NCBI GenBank assembly: GCA_031286585.1
Contig: JAITUC010000019.1
Span: 186,001-250,000 of the forward strand
From: Delftia acidovorans
Lineage (GTDB): Bacteria; Pseudomonadota; Gammaproteobacteria; Burkholderiales; Burkholderiaceae_C
Direction: 5' to 3'
Length of the DNA stretch: 64,000 nt
The notes under the pieces are model-generated. The model did not search any database, was not told the origin of the DNA, and saw nothing but the letters and a program-made list of their open reading frames with translations. Position numbers and translations under genes: made by a program. The stretch's first letter is position 1; the number at the start of each line of letters is the position of its first letter. This document shows positions 51,066 to 59,824 of the stretch, in pieces.

Positions 51066-51142
51066 GCCGCATCCGGCACCTGCGCCCCGAGCTAACTGCT
51101 TGATTCGCCTATATCGACCTTACTTTTATGCATAAGGTGGCA

Positions 51143-51152
51143 CGGAAATCCG
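51143..51152 (-). promoter_or_regulatory. DctD-like upstream activator site 1
   Basis: CGGAAATCCG, about 80 bases upstream of the -24 element. From memory this equals the core of the rhizobial DctD site TGTGCGGAAATCCGCACA. A related copy lies 33 bp further upstream. Confidence 0.65.
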
Positions 51153-51175
51153 AACGATGGAATGCCTGCATCGTT

Positions 51176-51185
51176 CGGAAAACCG
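51176..51185 (-). promoter_or_regulatory. DctD-like upstream activator site 2
   Basis: CGGAAAACCG, 33 bp (about three helical turns) from site 1. Together with site 1 it also forms a long inverted repeat, TCCGAACGATG-N9-CATCGTTCGGA (51149-51179). Paired sites on one DNA face are typical for enhancer-binding DctD. Confidence 0.6.
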
Positions 51186-51233
51186 GATGGCCGGGCATGC
51201 CACCTCCGACCCTCCCGACCGGCGCTATCATCC

Positions 51234-51262
51234 GCACCGGCCCCCTGTCACGGGGCCGGTGC
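51234..51262. repeat. GC-rich hairpin of unknown role
   Basis: A perfect 11-bp stem, GCACCGGCCCC / GGGGCCGGTGC, with a 7-base loop. It has no T-run on either strand, so it is not a normal terminator. It lies between the DctD sites and the small hypothetical gene and may shape that gene's leader. Confidence 0.6.
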
Positions 51263-51456
51263 TTCAAAACACCTCCATCACACAGCGGCACAACCTCTTC
51301 GAAAGCGAGGTCTGTCAATGCAATTCACGGATCAATGCAATCGCAAAGGCCAGTGAATTCGCTTTGCAATGGAGCATCAAGCATGAACGCCGTTTTCCTC
51401 GCACTCGCCTGCGCGCCCTCTGCTGGCGCCGCCCCTTCCACAGGCAGGGCCCAGGC

Positions 51457-51831
51457 ATGAACCCCGCCCAGCCCAAATCCGCCACGGACAGCCACAGCAC
51501 CCGGCATCTGTCCAATGCCCTCACCCAGGTGGACCATCTGGTGCAGCAAGGCTGTGCAGAGATTTCCTCCATCGCCCAGCTCGCCCTGGCATGGCTGGAG
51601 ACGCCCAAGGGCCATCGCCACATGGATGTGGTGGCCCGCGCCCTGCAAAGCATCCGCGACAGCGCCGAGACGCTGGCCGACTACGCCGGCACCGAGGCCC
51701 AGGCCATGGGCTGCGGGTTTGAAGACGCGGCCGAGATGCGCCGCGCCGAAGCGGCCGAGACAGCCGCCAAAGCCATGGCGCAACTGTTTGAACGCCGGCC
51801 GGTGCCCGGGCAGGACGGCAGCAGCGGCTGA
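51457..51831 (+). CDS. small helical hypothetical protein
   Basis: 124 residues, no recognised domain. It is predicted mostly helical: LSNALTQVDHLVQQGCAEISSIAQLALAWLET, PKGHRHMDVVARALQSIRDSAETLADYAG and a C-terminal Ala/Glu helix. No signal or membrane segment. A fragment of a second copy survives at about 59748-59824. The ATG overlaps the stop of an upstream 25-codon frame (51383-51460, MNAVFLALACAPSAG...) by four bases (ATGA). Function unknown. Confidence 0.65.
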   Translation: MNPAQPKSATDSHSTRHLSNALTQVDHLVQQGCAEISSIAQLALAWLETPKGHRHMDVVARALQSIRDSAETLADYAGTEAQAMGCGFEDAAEMRRAEAAETAAKAMAQLFERRPVPGQDGSSG

Positions 51832-51906
51832 TGCTCCGGCGCCTGTAGAGGGGCCCGCTCTCCCAGCGGTCCCGCACTGTGTCTTCACCGGTGCGCCAAC
51901 CCTGCC

Positions 51907-53481
51907 TCAACCCTGCGCTTGAGGCCCCAGGCGAAAAACGCTCACGGACTGCACAAGGTCATGCGCTTGCTGCCGCAGGCTCGTGGCTGCCGCCGCCATT
52001 TCCTCCACCAGGGCCGCGTTTTGCTGCGTCGCCTGGTCCATCTGCATGACCGCCTCGCCCACCTGCGCCACGCCGCTGCGTTGTTCGGCGGAGGCCGCGC
52101 TGATCTCCCCCATGAGGTCGGTGACGCTGCGTATGCTCGTCACCACTTCAGCCATGGTGCCCCCCGCGCGGTCGGCCAGCACAGAGCCCTGTTCGACCCG
52201 CTCGACGCTGTCGGAGATCAGGGCCTTGATCTCCTTGGCCGCCGCCGCGCTGCGGCCGGCCAGGCTGCGGACCTCGGAGGCCACCACAGCGAAGCCACGG
52301 CCCTGTTCTCCGGCACGCGCAGCCTCCACTGCAGCGTTCAGCGCCAGGATGTTGGTCTGGAACGCGATGCCGTCGATGACGTTGATGATGTCGGCGATGC
52401 GGCGCGAACTTTCACTGATGCCCTTCATCGTGTCCACGACCTGGGTGACCACCTCGCCCGCCTGCCCGGCCACGCCGCTGGCCTGCTGCGCGAGCGCGTT
52501 GGCCTTGCCGGCGCCATCCGCGTTCTGGGTCACGGTGGCTCCGAGCTGCTCCATGGAGGCCGCCGTCTGTTCAAGCGCGCTGGCCTGGCTCTCGGTCCGC
52601 GAGGACAGGTCGGTGTTGCCCTGCGCAATCTGCGTGCTGGCACTTGCCACGGATTCGCTGCCGCTGCGCACGACGGCCACGACCTGCGATAGCGCATCAC
52701 TCATCTCGCCGAGGCTGCGCAGCAGGGTCCCCACTTCATCGTGGGTGGTGGCCTCCACCCGCTGCGTCAGATCCCCGCATGCCACCGCGCGTGCCACCTG
52801 GATGGCCCGGCCGATGGGGCCGGTGATGGAGCGCGTGACCCAGGTGCCCAGCAAGGCGGCCAGCACGACAGCCACCAGCGCGCCCCCCAGCTCGAACGCC
52901 AGCGTCATTGCCGCCAGCGACTCGGTGCGCGTCAGGCGCTCGGCCATGAGCTGCTCCTCCTCCCGCACCAAGTCCGCCTGCAGTGCGCGCAGCCCATCCA
53001 TGGCGGCCTTCTCGCGCCCCAGAGAGAACTCGCGAACCAGATCCTCGACCGTCGCCGAGCCGTCCTGAACTTGCCGCCGCAGCGCCTGCAGCGGCTGCAC
53101 CGCCTGCACGAATTCACGGTGGCGCAGCCGGATTCCGTCGAGCCGGCGCTGCTGGGCGGGGTTGTCCTCGGTCAGGCGCACGGCCTCCTGCCAGGAGGCC
53201 TCGAACTCCTTGAGTCCTTCATCCCAGGGGGCAAGAAAACGGGAGTCCCCCGACAGGAGATAGCCCCGCGAGGCCGTCTCCATGTTGACCATGCCCGTGA
53301 GCATGCGCTGTCCCTGGGACATGACCTTGAAGGTGTGCTCGTTCCATTGCTGGGCCTCCTTGAGCCGGGCCTGGCTGCTCACGGCCAGCGCGATGACAAG
53401 AAGAAAAATGGCAATGACGCATGCGAAGGCAGCTGCAAGACGGCGGGCCAGTGGCCAGTTGGACAAATTCATGATGATCAT
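51907..53481 (-). CDS. methyl-accepting chemotaxis protein
   Basis: 524 residues. N-terminal membrane segment ([22 protein letters not shown]), a CHASE3-like helical sensor ([27 protein letters not shown]), second membrane segment near residue 190, HAMP, then the signalling domain with the invariant hairpin [38 protein letters not shown] (here INVIDGIAF). It controls the flagellar CheA kinase. It lacks a C-terminal CheR/CheB pentapeptide, ending RLGPQAQG. An ATG at 53472 is an alternative start. Ligand unknown; it is divergent from the B12-binding MerR gene. Confidence 0.9.
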   Translation of the reverse strand: MIIMNLSNWPLARRLAAAFACVIAIFLLVIALAVSSQARLKEAQQWNEHTFKVMSQGQRMLTGMVNMETASRGYLLSGDSRFLAPWDEGLKEFEASWQEAVRLTEDNPAQQRRLDGIRLRHREFVQAVQPLQALRRQVQDGSATVEDLVREFSLGREKAAMDGLRALQADLVREEEQLMAERLTRTESLAAMTLAFELGGALVAVVLAALLGTWVTRSITGPIGRAIQVARAVACGDLTQRVEATTHDEVGTLLRSLGEMSDALSQVVAVVRSGSESVASASTQIAQGNTDLSSRTESQASALEQTAASMEQLGATVTQNADGAGKANALAQQASGVAGQAGEVVTQVVDTMKGISESSRRIADIINVIDGIAFQTNILALNAAVEAARAGEQGRGFAVVASEVRSLAGRSAAAAKEIKALISDSVERVEQGSVLADRAGGTMAEVVTSIRSVTDLMGEISAASAEQRSGVAQVGEAVMQMDQATQQNAALVEEMAAAATSLRQQAHDLVQSVSVFRLGPQAQG

Positions 53482-53653
53482 CGGTACGGACTGTGTGGCC
53501 GGAAAGACTGCACAAGGGCGCGGCGTTCACGGTGTCAAGCCTCGCCTGCGCCTGGGGCCGTCATCTCCTGGCCGGGATCTACAAAGCACTCGCGCCAGCA
53601 GCTGCCGGGTGGCGGCCAGTGGGCCTGCGCTTTGTTTCTCTATGTAATATATT

Positions 53654-53674
53654 GGACAAAACATATTTTTGTCC
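53654..53674. promoter_or_regulatory. candidate MerR/LitR operator
   Basis: GGACAAAA-N5-TTTTGTCC is an 8-bp inverted repeat in the AT-rich promoter region 37 bases upstream of the MerR-type gene. The same GGACAAA half-site occurs at 53461-53467 and as a full palindrome inside the gene. Confidence 0.65.
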
Positions 53675-53710
53675 TAGACAATTCTCAAAATCCCTCAAAA
53701 CATCCCGGCC

Positions 53711-54724
53711 ATGACCGGACGTTTTGTCCCCTTCAGATCAATGACGCCACTTTCTGACCCCTTGCCTTTGGCGCCTGGCCCCGGGCTGCCCATCTCGGCC
53801 GTAGAACGCGAGACCGGACTTGCCAAGGACACCCTGCGTGTCTGGGAAAGACGCTACGGTTTTCCAAGGCCTGAACGGGATTCGGCCGGCGATCGCCGCT
53901 ATCCGGCAGACCAGGTTCGACAACTGACGCTGATCCGGCGGCTCATGGATACGGGGCTGCGCCCCAGCAAGCTGATGGGTGTGGATCTGGATGGCCTGCA
54001 GGCTCTGCTGGCGCGCGCCGACACCTCGTTGGGCGTGGATTTGTCCAGGACAAATTCAGAGAATGCAGCAGACTCTGACCGCTTCGCCCCCATGCTCAAC
54101 GCCATTGCTGCACATGATCCCGCCCAGCTCAGGCATTGCCTGAGCCTGGCCCAGTCGCGCATGGGCCTGGCCGGTTTCGTGACCACGCTCGTGGCCCCGC
54201 TGACCACCGCGGTCGGCGAATTCTGGGCACAGGGGCGTTTTGAAGTGTTCGAAGAGCACCTGTACACCGAGGTGCTCACCGGCGTCTTGAGGCAGGCGAT
54301 CGTCTCGCTCGCCCCACCTTCCCCGCCGTCCGCGCCCAAGGTGTTGCTGACCACGCTGCCGCAGGAGATGCATGGACTGGGACTGCTCATGGTCGAAGCC
54401 CTGCTGGCCCTGGAAGGCTGCAACTGCGTATCGCTGGGCACCCAGACGCCCATCGGCGACGTGGCACAGGCCGCGCGGGCGCATCGCGCCGACATCGTGG
54501 GGCTGAGCTTCAGCAGCGCGCACAACGGAGCGATGGCGCAGGCTTGCCTGGGCGAGCTGCGCAGCCACCTGCCGCCGGCCATCGAGTTGTGGGCCGGTGG
54601 AGCATGCCAGGCGCTTTATTCCAGCCCGGTCGGGGGCATCACGCCGGTGCGCCATCTCACGGATCTGCAACCGCTGGTCGCCCGATGGCGGCAGACGACA
54701 AGAACATCAAGGACATACGCATGA
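53711..54724 (+). CDS. MerR-family regulator with B12-binding domain (CarH/LitR-type photoreceptor)
   Basis: 337 residues. MerR HTH: LPISAVERETGLAKDTLRVWERRYGFPRPERDSAGDRRYPADQVRQL. The C-terminal part is a helical bundle plus cobalamin Rossmann domain. Both diagnostic motifs are present: W172-x9-E182-H183 (upper, light-sensing face) and E219-x-H221-x-x-G224 (lower axial ligand). CarH/LitR proteins bind adenosylcobalamin in the dark, repress DNA and release on illumination. The stop overlaps the Blc start by four bases. The neighbours (lipocalin, FAD oxidoreductase, DUF2256) match the light-induced set known from related proteobacteria. Start ambiguous (53741 also possible). Confidence 0.88.
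   Translation: MTGRFVPFRSMTPLSDPLPLAPGPGLPISAVERETGLAKDTLRVWERRYGFPRPERDSAGDRRYPADQVRQLTLIRRLMDTGLRPSKLMGVDLDGLQALLARADTSLGVDLSRTNSENAADSDRFAPMLNAIAAHDPAQLRHCLSLAQSRMGLAGFVTTLVAPLTTAVGEFWAQGRFEVFEEHLYTEVLTGVLRQAIVSLAPPSPPSAPKVLLTTLPQEMHGLGLLMVEALLALEGCNCVSLGTQTPIGDVAQAARAHRADIVGLSFSSAHNGAMAQACLGELRSHLPPAIELWAGGACQALYSSPVGGITPVRHLTDLQPLVARWRQTTRTSRTYA
54039..54055. promoter_or_regulatory. intragenic GGACAAAT palindrome
   Basis: ATTTGTCC-A-GGACAAAT is a perfect 8-bp inverted repeat inside the MerR-type gene, in the linker between the HTH and B12 domains. Its arms equal those of the promoter site, suggesting an internal operator. Confidence 0.5.
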
Positions 54725-55317
54725 ACTTTCCCGCCCCCCGCCCCGTCTTCACCGCCAGGCGGCGCACCCTGCTGGCAACGGCCCTTGGCGCCGGCCTGCT
54801 GGTCAGCGGTTGCGCCAGCATGCGCCCGCCCGGCTCGGTCACGCCCGTCTCACCGTTCGATCTGCAACGCTACCAGGGCCTGTGGTACGAACTGGCACGG
54901 CTGGACCATGGGTTCGAGCGGGGCATGACCGATGTGACCGCCGAGTACACGCCGCAGGCAGACGGCAGCGTGAAGGTGGTGAACCGGGGGTTTTCCGTGC
55001 CCCGGGGCCAGTGGCAGCGCGCCGTCGGCAAGGCCTTGTTCACGGGCAAGCCGGACACGGCTTCGCTCAAGGTCTCCTTCTTCGGACCGTTCTACGGCGG
55101 CTACCACGTGGCCGCCCTGGACCCTGACTACCGCTGGGCGCTGGTCCTCGGGCCGGACACGCAGTACTGCTGGATACTGGCCAGGGAGCCGAAACTGCCC
55201 CCGCAGACGCTGCAAGCCATCGTCGCCAAGGCCGCGGAACTGGGCGTCGATACCGGCACGCTGATCTGGGTCAGCCATGAGCGGCACCAGCAAGCGCACA
55301 GCCAGGAGGCCTTGTGA
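54721..55317 (+). CDS. blc: outer-membrane lipocalin Blc
   Basis: 198 residues. A lipoprotein signal with lipobox LLVSGC, then [23 protein letters not shown] (the lipocalin GxW motif), [16 protein letters not shown] and [33 protein letters not shown]. Bacterial lipocalins bind lysophospholipids or fatty acids at the outer membrane. Overlaps the regulator stop by four bases and the following FAD gene start by four (GTGA), so all three are translationally coupled. Confidence 0.93.
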   Translation: MNFPAPRPVFTARRRTLLATALGAGLLVSGCASMRPPGSVTPVSPFDLQRYQGLWYELARLDHGFERGMTDVTAEYTPQADGSVKVVNRGFSVPRGQWQRAVGKALFTGKPDTASLKVSFFGPFYGGYHVAALDPDYRWALVLGPDTQYCWILAREPKLPPQTLQAIVAKAAELGVDTGTLIWVSHERHQQAHSQEAL

Positions 55318-56381
55318 ACGGCGCGCCCCCCGTCGCGGTGATCGGCGCGGGAATGGCGGGTCTGGCCTGCTCGCAGCTGCTGGCCGAGGCCGGCTGCCGC
55401 GTGGATATCTTCGAGAAGAGCCGAGGCCCATCCGGGCGCATGAGCACACGGCGCGCGCAGGATCCGCAGGGTGCATGGCAGTGCGATCACGGCGCTCCAT
55501 CGTTTGCAGCCCAGGACCCGGAGTTTGTGCAGGAGGTGCGCCAGTGGGAGCAGCACGGCGTTGTCACCGCCTGGCGTCCGCGCTCAGTACGCCTGCAGGG
55601 CACAGACGTGGTGCCAGCAGATGCAGGCCCCGACCGCTGGGTGGGCGTGCCGCGCATGACCTCTCCCGCAGCGTTTCTTGTCCAGCGGCTTGCACAACAG
55701 GGGCATGGGGTGCGGCTGCACCTGCAAACCACGGTTCAGCAGTTGCAGTACGAATCTGCCTGCTGGACTGTGCACTGTGCCGAACACGGGCAGATCGGAT
55801 CGGAATACTGCGCCCTGGTTCTGGCAGTGCCTGCACCGCAGGCGGCAGCCTTGCTGGGGCCGGTCTCGCCTTATGCGTCGGCACTGGCCGCCAGCGCGCG
55901 CATGCAGCCTTGCTGGGTGGCAATGCTGCGCACCGACGCCCCCCTGCCGCTGGACTGGGATGCGGCAGAAATCACGGATGGCCCGCTGTGCTGGGTGGCA
56001 CGCGACAGCGCCAAGCCAGGGCGGCAAGGGCGGCAAGGGCAGCAAGGGCAGCAAGGGCAGCAGACCTGGGTGCTGCATGCCAGTGCAAGGTGGAGCGAGG
56101 ATCACATCGAGTCGCACGCCGAATCCGTGGCCCGGCAACTGCTGCAGGCATTCGAGGGCCTGACCGGCCCTCTGCCCGGCTCTCTCCCAGGCGGCCAGCG
56201 CGTCACTGCCCACCGCTGGCGCTATGCGCTGCCGGCGCCGCACCTGGTCAACCGCTGCTGGTGGGATGCGCCTGCCGGCCTGGGCCTGTGCGGCGACTGG
56301 ATGTGCGGCGCAGGCGTCGAAGGTGCCTGGCTCAGCGGACGGGCGCTGGCTCGACGTGCTCTGGCCACGCTGACGCGCTGA
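55314..56381 (+). CDS. FAD-dependent oxidoreductase, renalase/amine-oxidase-like
   Basis: 355 residues. GTG start. The dinucleotide fold is [42 protein letters not shown] (residues 7-48), and the FAD-closing end is [25 protein letters not shown]. These 'FAD-dependent' proteins of LitR operons have no firmly known substrate. A 45-bp run of five 9-bp repeats (56019-56063) encodes GRQ/GQQ repeats in a surface loop. Third gene of the light-type operon. Confidence 0.85.
   Translation: MNGAPPVAVIGAGMAGLACSQLLAEAGCRVDIFEKSRGPSGRMSTRRAQDPQGAWQCDHGAPSFAAQDPEFVQEVRQWEQHGVVTAWRPRSVRLQGTDVVPADAGPDRWVGVPRMTSPAAFLVQRLAQQGHGVRLHLQTTVQQLQYESACWTVHCAEHGQIGSEYCALVLAVPAPQAAALLGPVSPYASALAASARMQPCWVAMLRTDAPLPLDWDAAEITDGPLCWVARDSAKPGRQGRQGQQGQQGQQTWVLHASARWSEDHIESHAESVARQLLQAFEGLTGPLPGSLPGGQRVTAHRWRYALPAPHLVNRCWWDAPAGLGLCGDWMCGAGVEGAWLSGRALARRALATLTR
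56019..56063 (+). repeat. five 9-bp tandem repeats in coding sequence
   Basis: GGGCGGCAA twice, GGGCAGCAA twice, then GGGCAGCAG. In frame, each adds three residues (GRQ or GQQ), so copy-number slippage would change loop length without a frameshift. Confidence 0.9.
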
Positions 56382-56401
56382 ACTGCAGGAACGCCCGCAC
56401 C

Positions 56402-56581
56402 ATGCACAAGAAGCTCCACCTGCCCTCCAAGCTGTGTGCGTGCTGCGGTCTTGCGTTCACATGGCGCAAAAAATGGGCACGTGATTGGGACGAGGTCAAA
56501 TACTGCTCGCAGCGCTGCCGCAACGCGCGACTGCCGCCTGATCCCGTTCCCCCATCTGCAGGCCGCCAGCCAAGGCGCTGA
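56402..56581 (+). CDS. DUF2256 small zinc-ribbon-like protein
   Basis: 59 residues. [29 protein letters not shown] is the DUF2256 signature, with CxxC and CxxxC pairs likely to bind zinc. Genes of this family are usually beside or fused to cryptochrome/photolyase genes. Here it follows the FAD gene by 20 bases, which supports the light-response reading even though no photolyase is present. Confidence 0.88.
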   Translation: MHKKLHLPSKLCACCGLAFTWRKKWARDWDEVKYCSQRCRNARLPPDPVPPSAGRQPRR

Positions 56582-56681
56582 CCTCCAAGCGGGACATTCG
56601 TCCCGCACATCCTGGAGCCCGCGGCCGCAGTCATGCCGGCCCCATAATGCGCCACCCATTGATATCAAGGAATTGGCACCT

Positions 56682-57290
56682 ATGTCTTCCGGCGGCTTTC
56701 ACGTCCACGGCCCACACGATCACGAACTCGAACATGCTGCCCAGGGCGAGCATGGCCAGACCGCCCACCACGGCATCGGTGGCGGCAGCCTGACCAACCA
56801 GATCGCCATGTGCACCGCAGTCATCGCCACGGTGGGCGCCATCTTCTCGTACATGGGCGGCGCGACCCAGGCCAATGCCGGGCTGTACAAGAACGATGCG
56901 GCCATCAAGAAGACCGAAGCGGCCAACCAGTGGGCCTTCTTCCAGGCCAAGAGCACCAAGCAATCACTGTCGGAGTTCGCGCGTGATCTGGCCACGACGG
57001 ACGAAAAACGGGCGGCCTACCAGGCCAAGGTGGAGCGCTACGAAAAGGAAAAGGACGACATCAAGCGCGATGCCGACCGCCTGGAAGCCGAGGCCCGGCA
57101 ATGGGACGAGAAGTCCGAGATGCAGATGCATCTGCATCACCGCTGGGCCCAGGCCACCACCGCGCTGCAGGTCGCCATTGCCCTGGCAGCCATTGCACTG
57201 CTGACCAAGAAGAAATGGCTCGAATACGCCATGCTCGGTGTGGCCGTGCTCGGCCTTGGCGTGGGCGGGCTGGCGATGCTGCACATCTAG
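56682..57290 (+). CDS. DUF4337 membrane protein
   Basis: 202 residues. A His-rich head (FHVHGPHDHELEHAAQGEHGQTAHHG), one membrane segment (MCTAVIATVGAIFSYMGG), a long charged coiled coil (AKVERYEKEKDDIKRDADRLEAEARQWDE) and two C-terminal membrane segments. This is the DUF4337 pattern; function unknown. The His-rich head could bind metal. It follows an AAGGA ribosome site and is probably separate from the light operon. Confidence 0.8.
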   Translation: MSSGGFHVHGPHDHELEHAAQGEHGQTAHHGIGGGSLTNQIAMCTAVIATVGAIFSYMGGATQANAGLYKNDAAIKKTEAANQWAFFQAKSTKQSLSEFARDLATTDEKRAAYQAKVERYEKEKDDIKRDADRLEAEARQWDEKSEMQMHLHHRWAQATTALQVAIALAAIALLTKKKWLEYAMLGVAVLGLGVGGLAMLHI

Positions 57291-57331
57291 AGCGCGTGGC
57301 AAGGCAGCGTTTCCCCGGCTTTGCCTGAGAC

Positions 57332-57823
57332 TCAGTCCTCGCTGGGACGCGGGTAGCCTGCCTCTGCCCAACGTTGCGCAGACGTCCGGGTGAGCTGATG
57401 GTCCGGCCTGACTCCCACCTTGGCCAGCTCGCTGCCGTCGGCGGCCGTGGCGGTGAGAGTGGCGCTGGGATTGTCCTCATCGGGTTCGATATCGAGAGAG
57501 ATCGTCACACGTGACCCGCTCACCAAGATCTGCACATCCTTGTGCAACTGCGCTGCCAGATGCTGCTCATGCCGGCGCATCACTTCGTGGGCCGTCTTCA
57601 CGAGTGTGTTGAAGGCGGAAACGTCCAGTGGCTTGGGATTTTTCTTGTCGCGGCCCATGGTCCACGGGCCGACCAGGCTTGGCTCGGCCTGGCCGTCCTG
57701 GGTCATTGCAACGGCCCATCCGTCGTCGTCTTCATTCTTGATGACGCGGGCTTCCCAGCCGTTGTGATGCCAAAGGCGGTCTTCGAAGATTGAGACCACT
57801 TCTTGTTCGAGTTCTCCGGACAT
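57332..57823 (-). CDS. hypothetical protein, acidic
   Basis: 163 residues with no recognised domain and no signal peptide. It begins MSGELEQEVVSIFEDRLWHHNGWEARVIKNEDDDGWAVAMTQDG and has an acidic middle (LDIEPDEDNPSATLTATAADG). Codon use resembles its neighbours and it fills the space between two convergent genes, so it is likely real. Function unknown. Confidence 0.6.
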   Translation of the reverse strand: MSGELEQEVVSIFEDRLWHHNGWEARVIKNEDDDGWAVAMTQDGQAEPSLVGPWTMGRDKKNPKPLDVSAFNTLVKTAHEVMRRHEQHLAAQLHKDVQILVSGSRVTISLDIEPDEDNPSATLTATAADGSELAKVGVRPDHQLTRTSAQRWAEAGYPRPSED

Positions 57824-58086
57824 GCCCAGACCTTTGCGGAAACTATCAAGCCCAGGATTTTACTGTCCATCCATACAGCTCACACGCAGGGGTCTATTCC
57901 GAAAGCGTCGACTTCCACGGGGGCCCGACGCCCTGCAGACAGGGCAGGCGCGCAGGATGGTCCAGCGGATGGATCGGCGATTTGCCCCGAGGGCAAAGCG
58001 GCCAACGGCAGTCGTTGTCTGGTCTGGTCTGGTCTGGAAAGGAAGTCTGCCTGGCGCGCCTCAAGGTCCGGCCAGGGATGGCGTGC
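57824..58086. other. intergenic gap with short tandem repeat
   Basis: 263 bases. It contains four copies of TCTGG (58018-58037) and a 6-bp hairpin GCCCTG-CAGA-CAGGGC (57930-57945) without a T-run. No gene is supported here. Confidence 0.5.
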
Positions 58087-59472
58087 TCAACGAAACTCGA
58101 AGTGCTCCCTGTGCAGTTGCCAGGAATCCGCTGGCAAGGATTGCTTGAGTTCCTGCTCCAGTTGCCTGCCCATGGCAGCGGGACCACAGAACCACACCCG
58201 CAGCGGTTTGCCGGCTTGATAACGTTGAAGCACCTCTTTGGGCGACCAGCGACGGCCGTCGGCAAAGACATCCAGATGCACATCGGGATGGAGCGCTGCA
58301 GCCTCTTGCAGAGCCTGGGCCAGAGGATCGGCCGCATGCTGGCAGGCGTATTGCAGCCAGGCCTGGGGCGCATGGCCGTCATAGTGAAGCTGGCCCAGCC
58401 AGGACAGGAAAGGGGTCGCGCCGACGCCGGCGCCAACCCAGACATGCACGGCGCCGTCGTCGTGATCGGGAGGCACGAAGCGGCCATAAGGACCATCCAG
58501 CTCCACGACGATGCCAGGCTGCACACGTTCGCGCAGGCTGCGGGTCCAGTCGCCCAGTTGCTTGATGTGAAAGCGCACGACGTGATTTTGCTGGTCCGCA
58601 TCGGACAGCGTGAAAGGATGCGCCTCTCGCTCCCCTGCCAGGCGCAAGAATGCGAATTGTCCCGCGGCATGGCCCGGCCAGGAATCATCCATGCGGCATT
58701 GCACCTCCAGCACATCGCCGAGCTGCGTCAACGACAGCACGGTGCCCGCATGGGGATAACGCGGCCGCAGGTCGCGCACCAGTTGCATCAGTGCGGCGGC
58801 GACACCGAGAATCATCGTCACCGCCAACAGCCAGCCGCCCACGCCGCCCCAATAGCCGGTGGGAGTCAGCACAATGCCATGGAATACCAGTAACAGGTAC
58901 GCCACGGGCATGAACCGATGCAGCCAATACCAGCGTTTGTAGGGCACTGCGCGACGCGCAAGCGTAATGACCAGCATCAGGATCAGTGCATAGAAAGTCC
59001 ACTCGCCCACGGTTTTCGCATAAGGCTTGAGAATACCCACCCACTCGGGTGCAGGCACTTTGGCCAGCCTGCCGACACTGCCAATCGCCGTGGCAATAAG
59101 AGGCTTGGATTGTTTGGCCAGCCAATGGGCCAAACTCAACGAAATCGCAATGATTCCCAGCCACTTGTGCAATTGGTAGGCCTTATCCATGCCGCCCAAC
59201 GGCGACTCCACCCAGCGAGGGCGCAAGGCCAGGACCATGATGGCCGTCATGGCCCCCACAGCCAAAATACCCGTGAGCAGCATGCCTTCTTGCCGCATCA
59301 CCCACAGCAGGTCACCAGGTGGCGATGGTGAAAGCCAAAAGGCCTCCGCTGCCCAGATGACAAAGAAAAAAGCAAGGACAAGAAGAATGGAACGGCGCAA
59401 GACAGCACTCCAATTCGCTCGATGGCCGAAAAAGCAGAGGCAGATATGGATAAACGCATAGCGCTTTATCAC
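58087..59472 (-). CDS. ferric-reductase-like transmembrane flavoprotein
   Basis: 461 residues. Six membrane segments in the N-terminal half with paired histidines for haem (YQLHKWLGIIAISLSLAHWLAK; WLHRFMPVAYLLLVFHGIVL), then an FAD-binding barrel (AHPFTLSDA) and NAD(P)H domain (VGAGVGATPFLSWLG, VWFCGPAAMGRQLEQEL). This is the FRE/NOX-like layout of proteins moving electrons from NAD(P)H across the membrane, for example for ferric iron reduction. No siderophore genes are nearby to specify the acceptor. The AT-richer end is close to a degenerate mobile segment. Confidence 0.85.
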   Translation of the reverse strand: MIKRYAFIHICLCFFGHRANWSAVLRRSILLVLAFFFVIWAAEAFWLSPSPPGDLLWVMRQEGMLLTGILAVGAMTAIMVLALRPRWVESPLGGMDKAYQLHKWLGIIAISLSLAHWLAKQSKPLIATAIGSVGRLAKVPAPEWVGILKPYAKTVGEWTFYALILMLVITLARRAVPYKRWYWLHRFMPVAYLLLVFHGIVLTPTGYWGGVGGWLLAVTMILGVAAALMQLVRDLRPRYPHAGTVLSLTQLGDVLEVQCRMDDSWPGHAAGQFAFLRLAGEREAHPFTLSDADQQNHVVRFHIKQLGDWTRSLRERVQPGIVVELDGPYGRFVPPDHDDGAVHVWVGAGVGATPFLSWLGQLHYDGHAPQAWLQYACQHAADPLAQALQEAAALHPDVHLDVFADGRRWSPKEVLQRYQAGKPLRVWFCGPAAMGRQLEQELKQSLPADSWQLHREHFEFR

Positions 59473-59699
59473 TCACCGCAGATGAATTCAAGACATGCGA
59501 GTCTTTTCAAGACTGACCGAGGCAAGGCTAACATGGCACTCTGCAGACGCGATACCTATACCCAACCGATTCGCAGAGCAATACTGCCGTTTTTCTGAAA
59601 ACGATAATGCCGCCTTCTGGCCGTGCCAGATGCTGCGCAAGCATCTGCCAGGGCCGGGAATCACCGAGAGGGATCGCCAGTAGTACGACAGTAGTACGA

Positions 59700-59739
59700 C
59701 CGAACTTGGCTGCCTGGCGCACGCCCGGCGCAAGTTCTT
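59700..59739 (+). mobile_element. IS66 transposase fragment
   Basis: The frame reads TELGCLAHARRKFF, the characteristic WAHARRKFF block of IS66 TnpC, without the rest of the transposase. A direct repeat CAGTAGTACGA x2 (59678-59699) precedes it. In-frame stop codons upstream show it is dead. Confidence 0.6.
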
Positions 59740-59747
59740 CAAGATCC

Positions 59748-59824
59748 CCAAGGGCCGCCGTCACCTGGACGTGGCGGCCCGCGCCCTGCAAAGCCTCCGC
59801 GACAGCGCCGAGGCAGGAGCTTGA
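59748..59824 (+). pseudogene. fragment of the 51457-type hypothetical gene
   Basis: PKGRRHLDVAARALQSLRDSAEA closely repeats PKGHRHMDVVARALQSIRDSAET of the gene at 51457. It is joined directly and in frame to the IS66 fragment and ends in TGA after EAGA. Only about 25 codons of the gene remain. Confidence 0.65.

Noticed and set aside
56019-56063. CRISPR-like repeat
   Set aside because: The units are 9 bp, contiguous and in frame within a gene; there are no spacers.
53711-57290. DUF4337 gene as part of the light operon
   Set aside because: It is separated by 100 bases with its own ribosome site and has no known link to LitR sets; kept as a separate unit.
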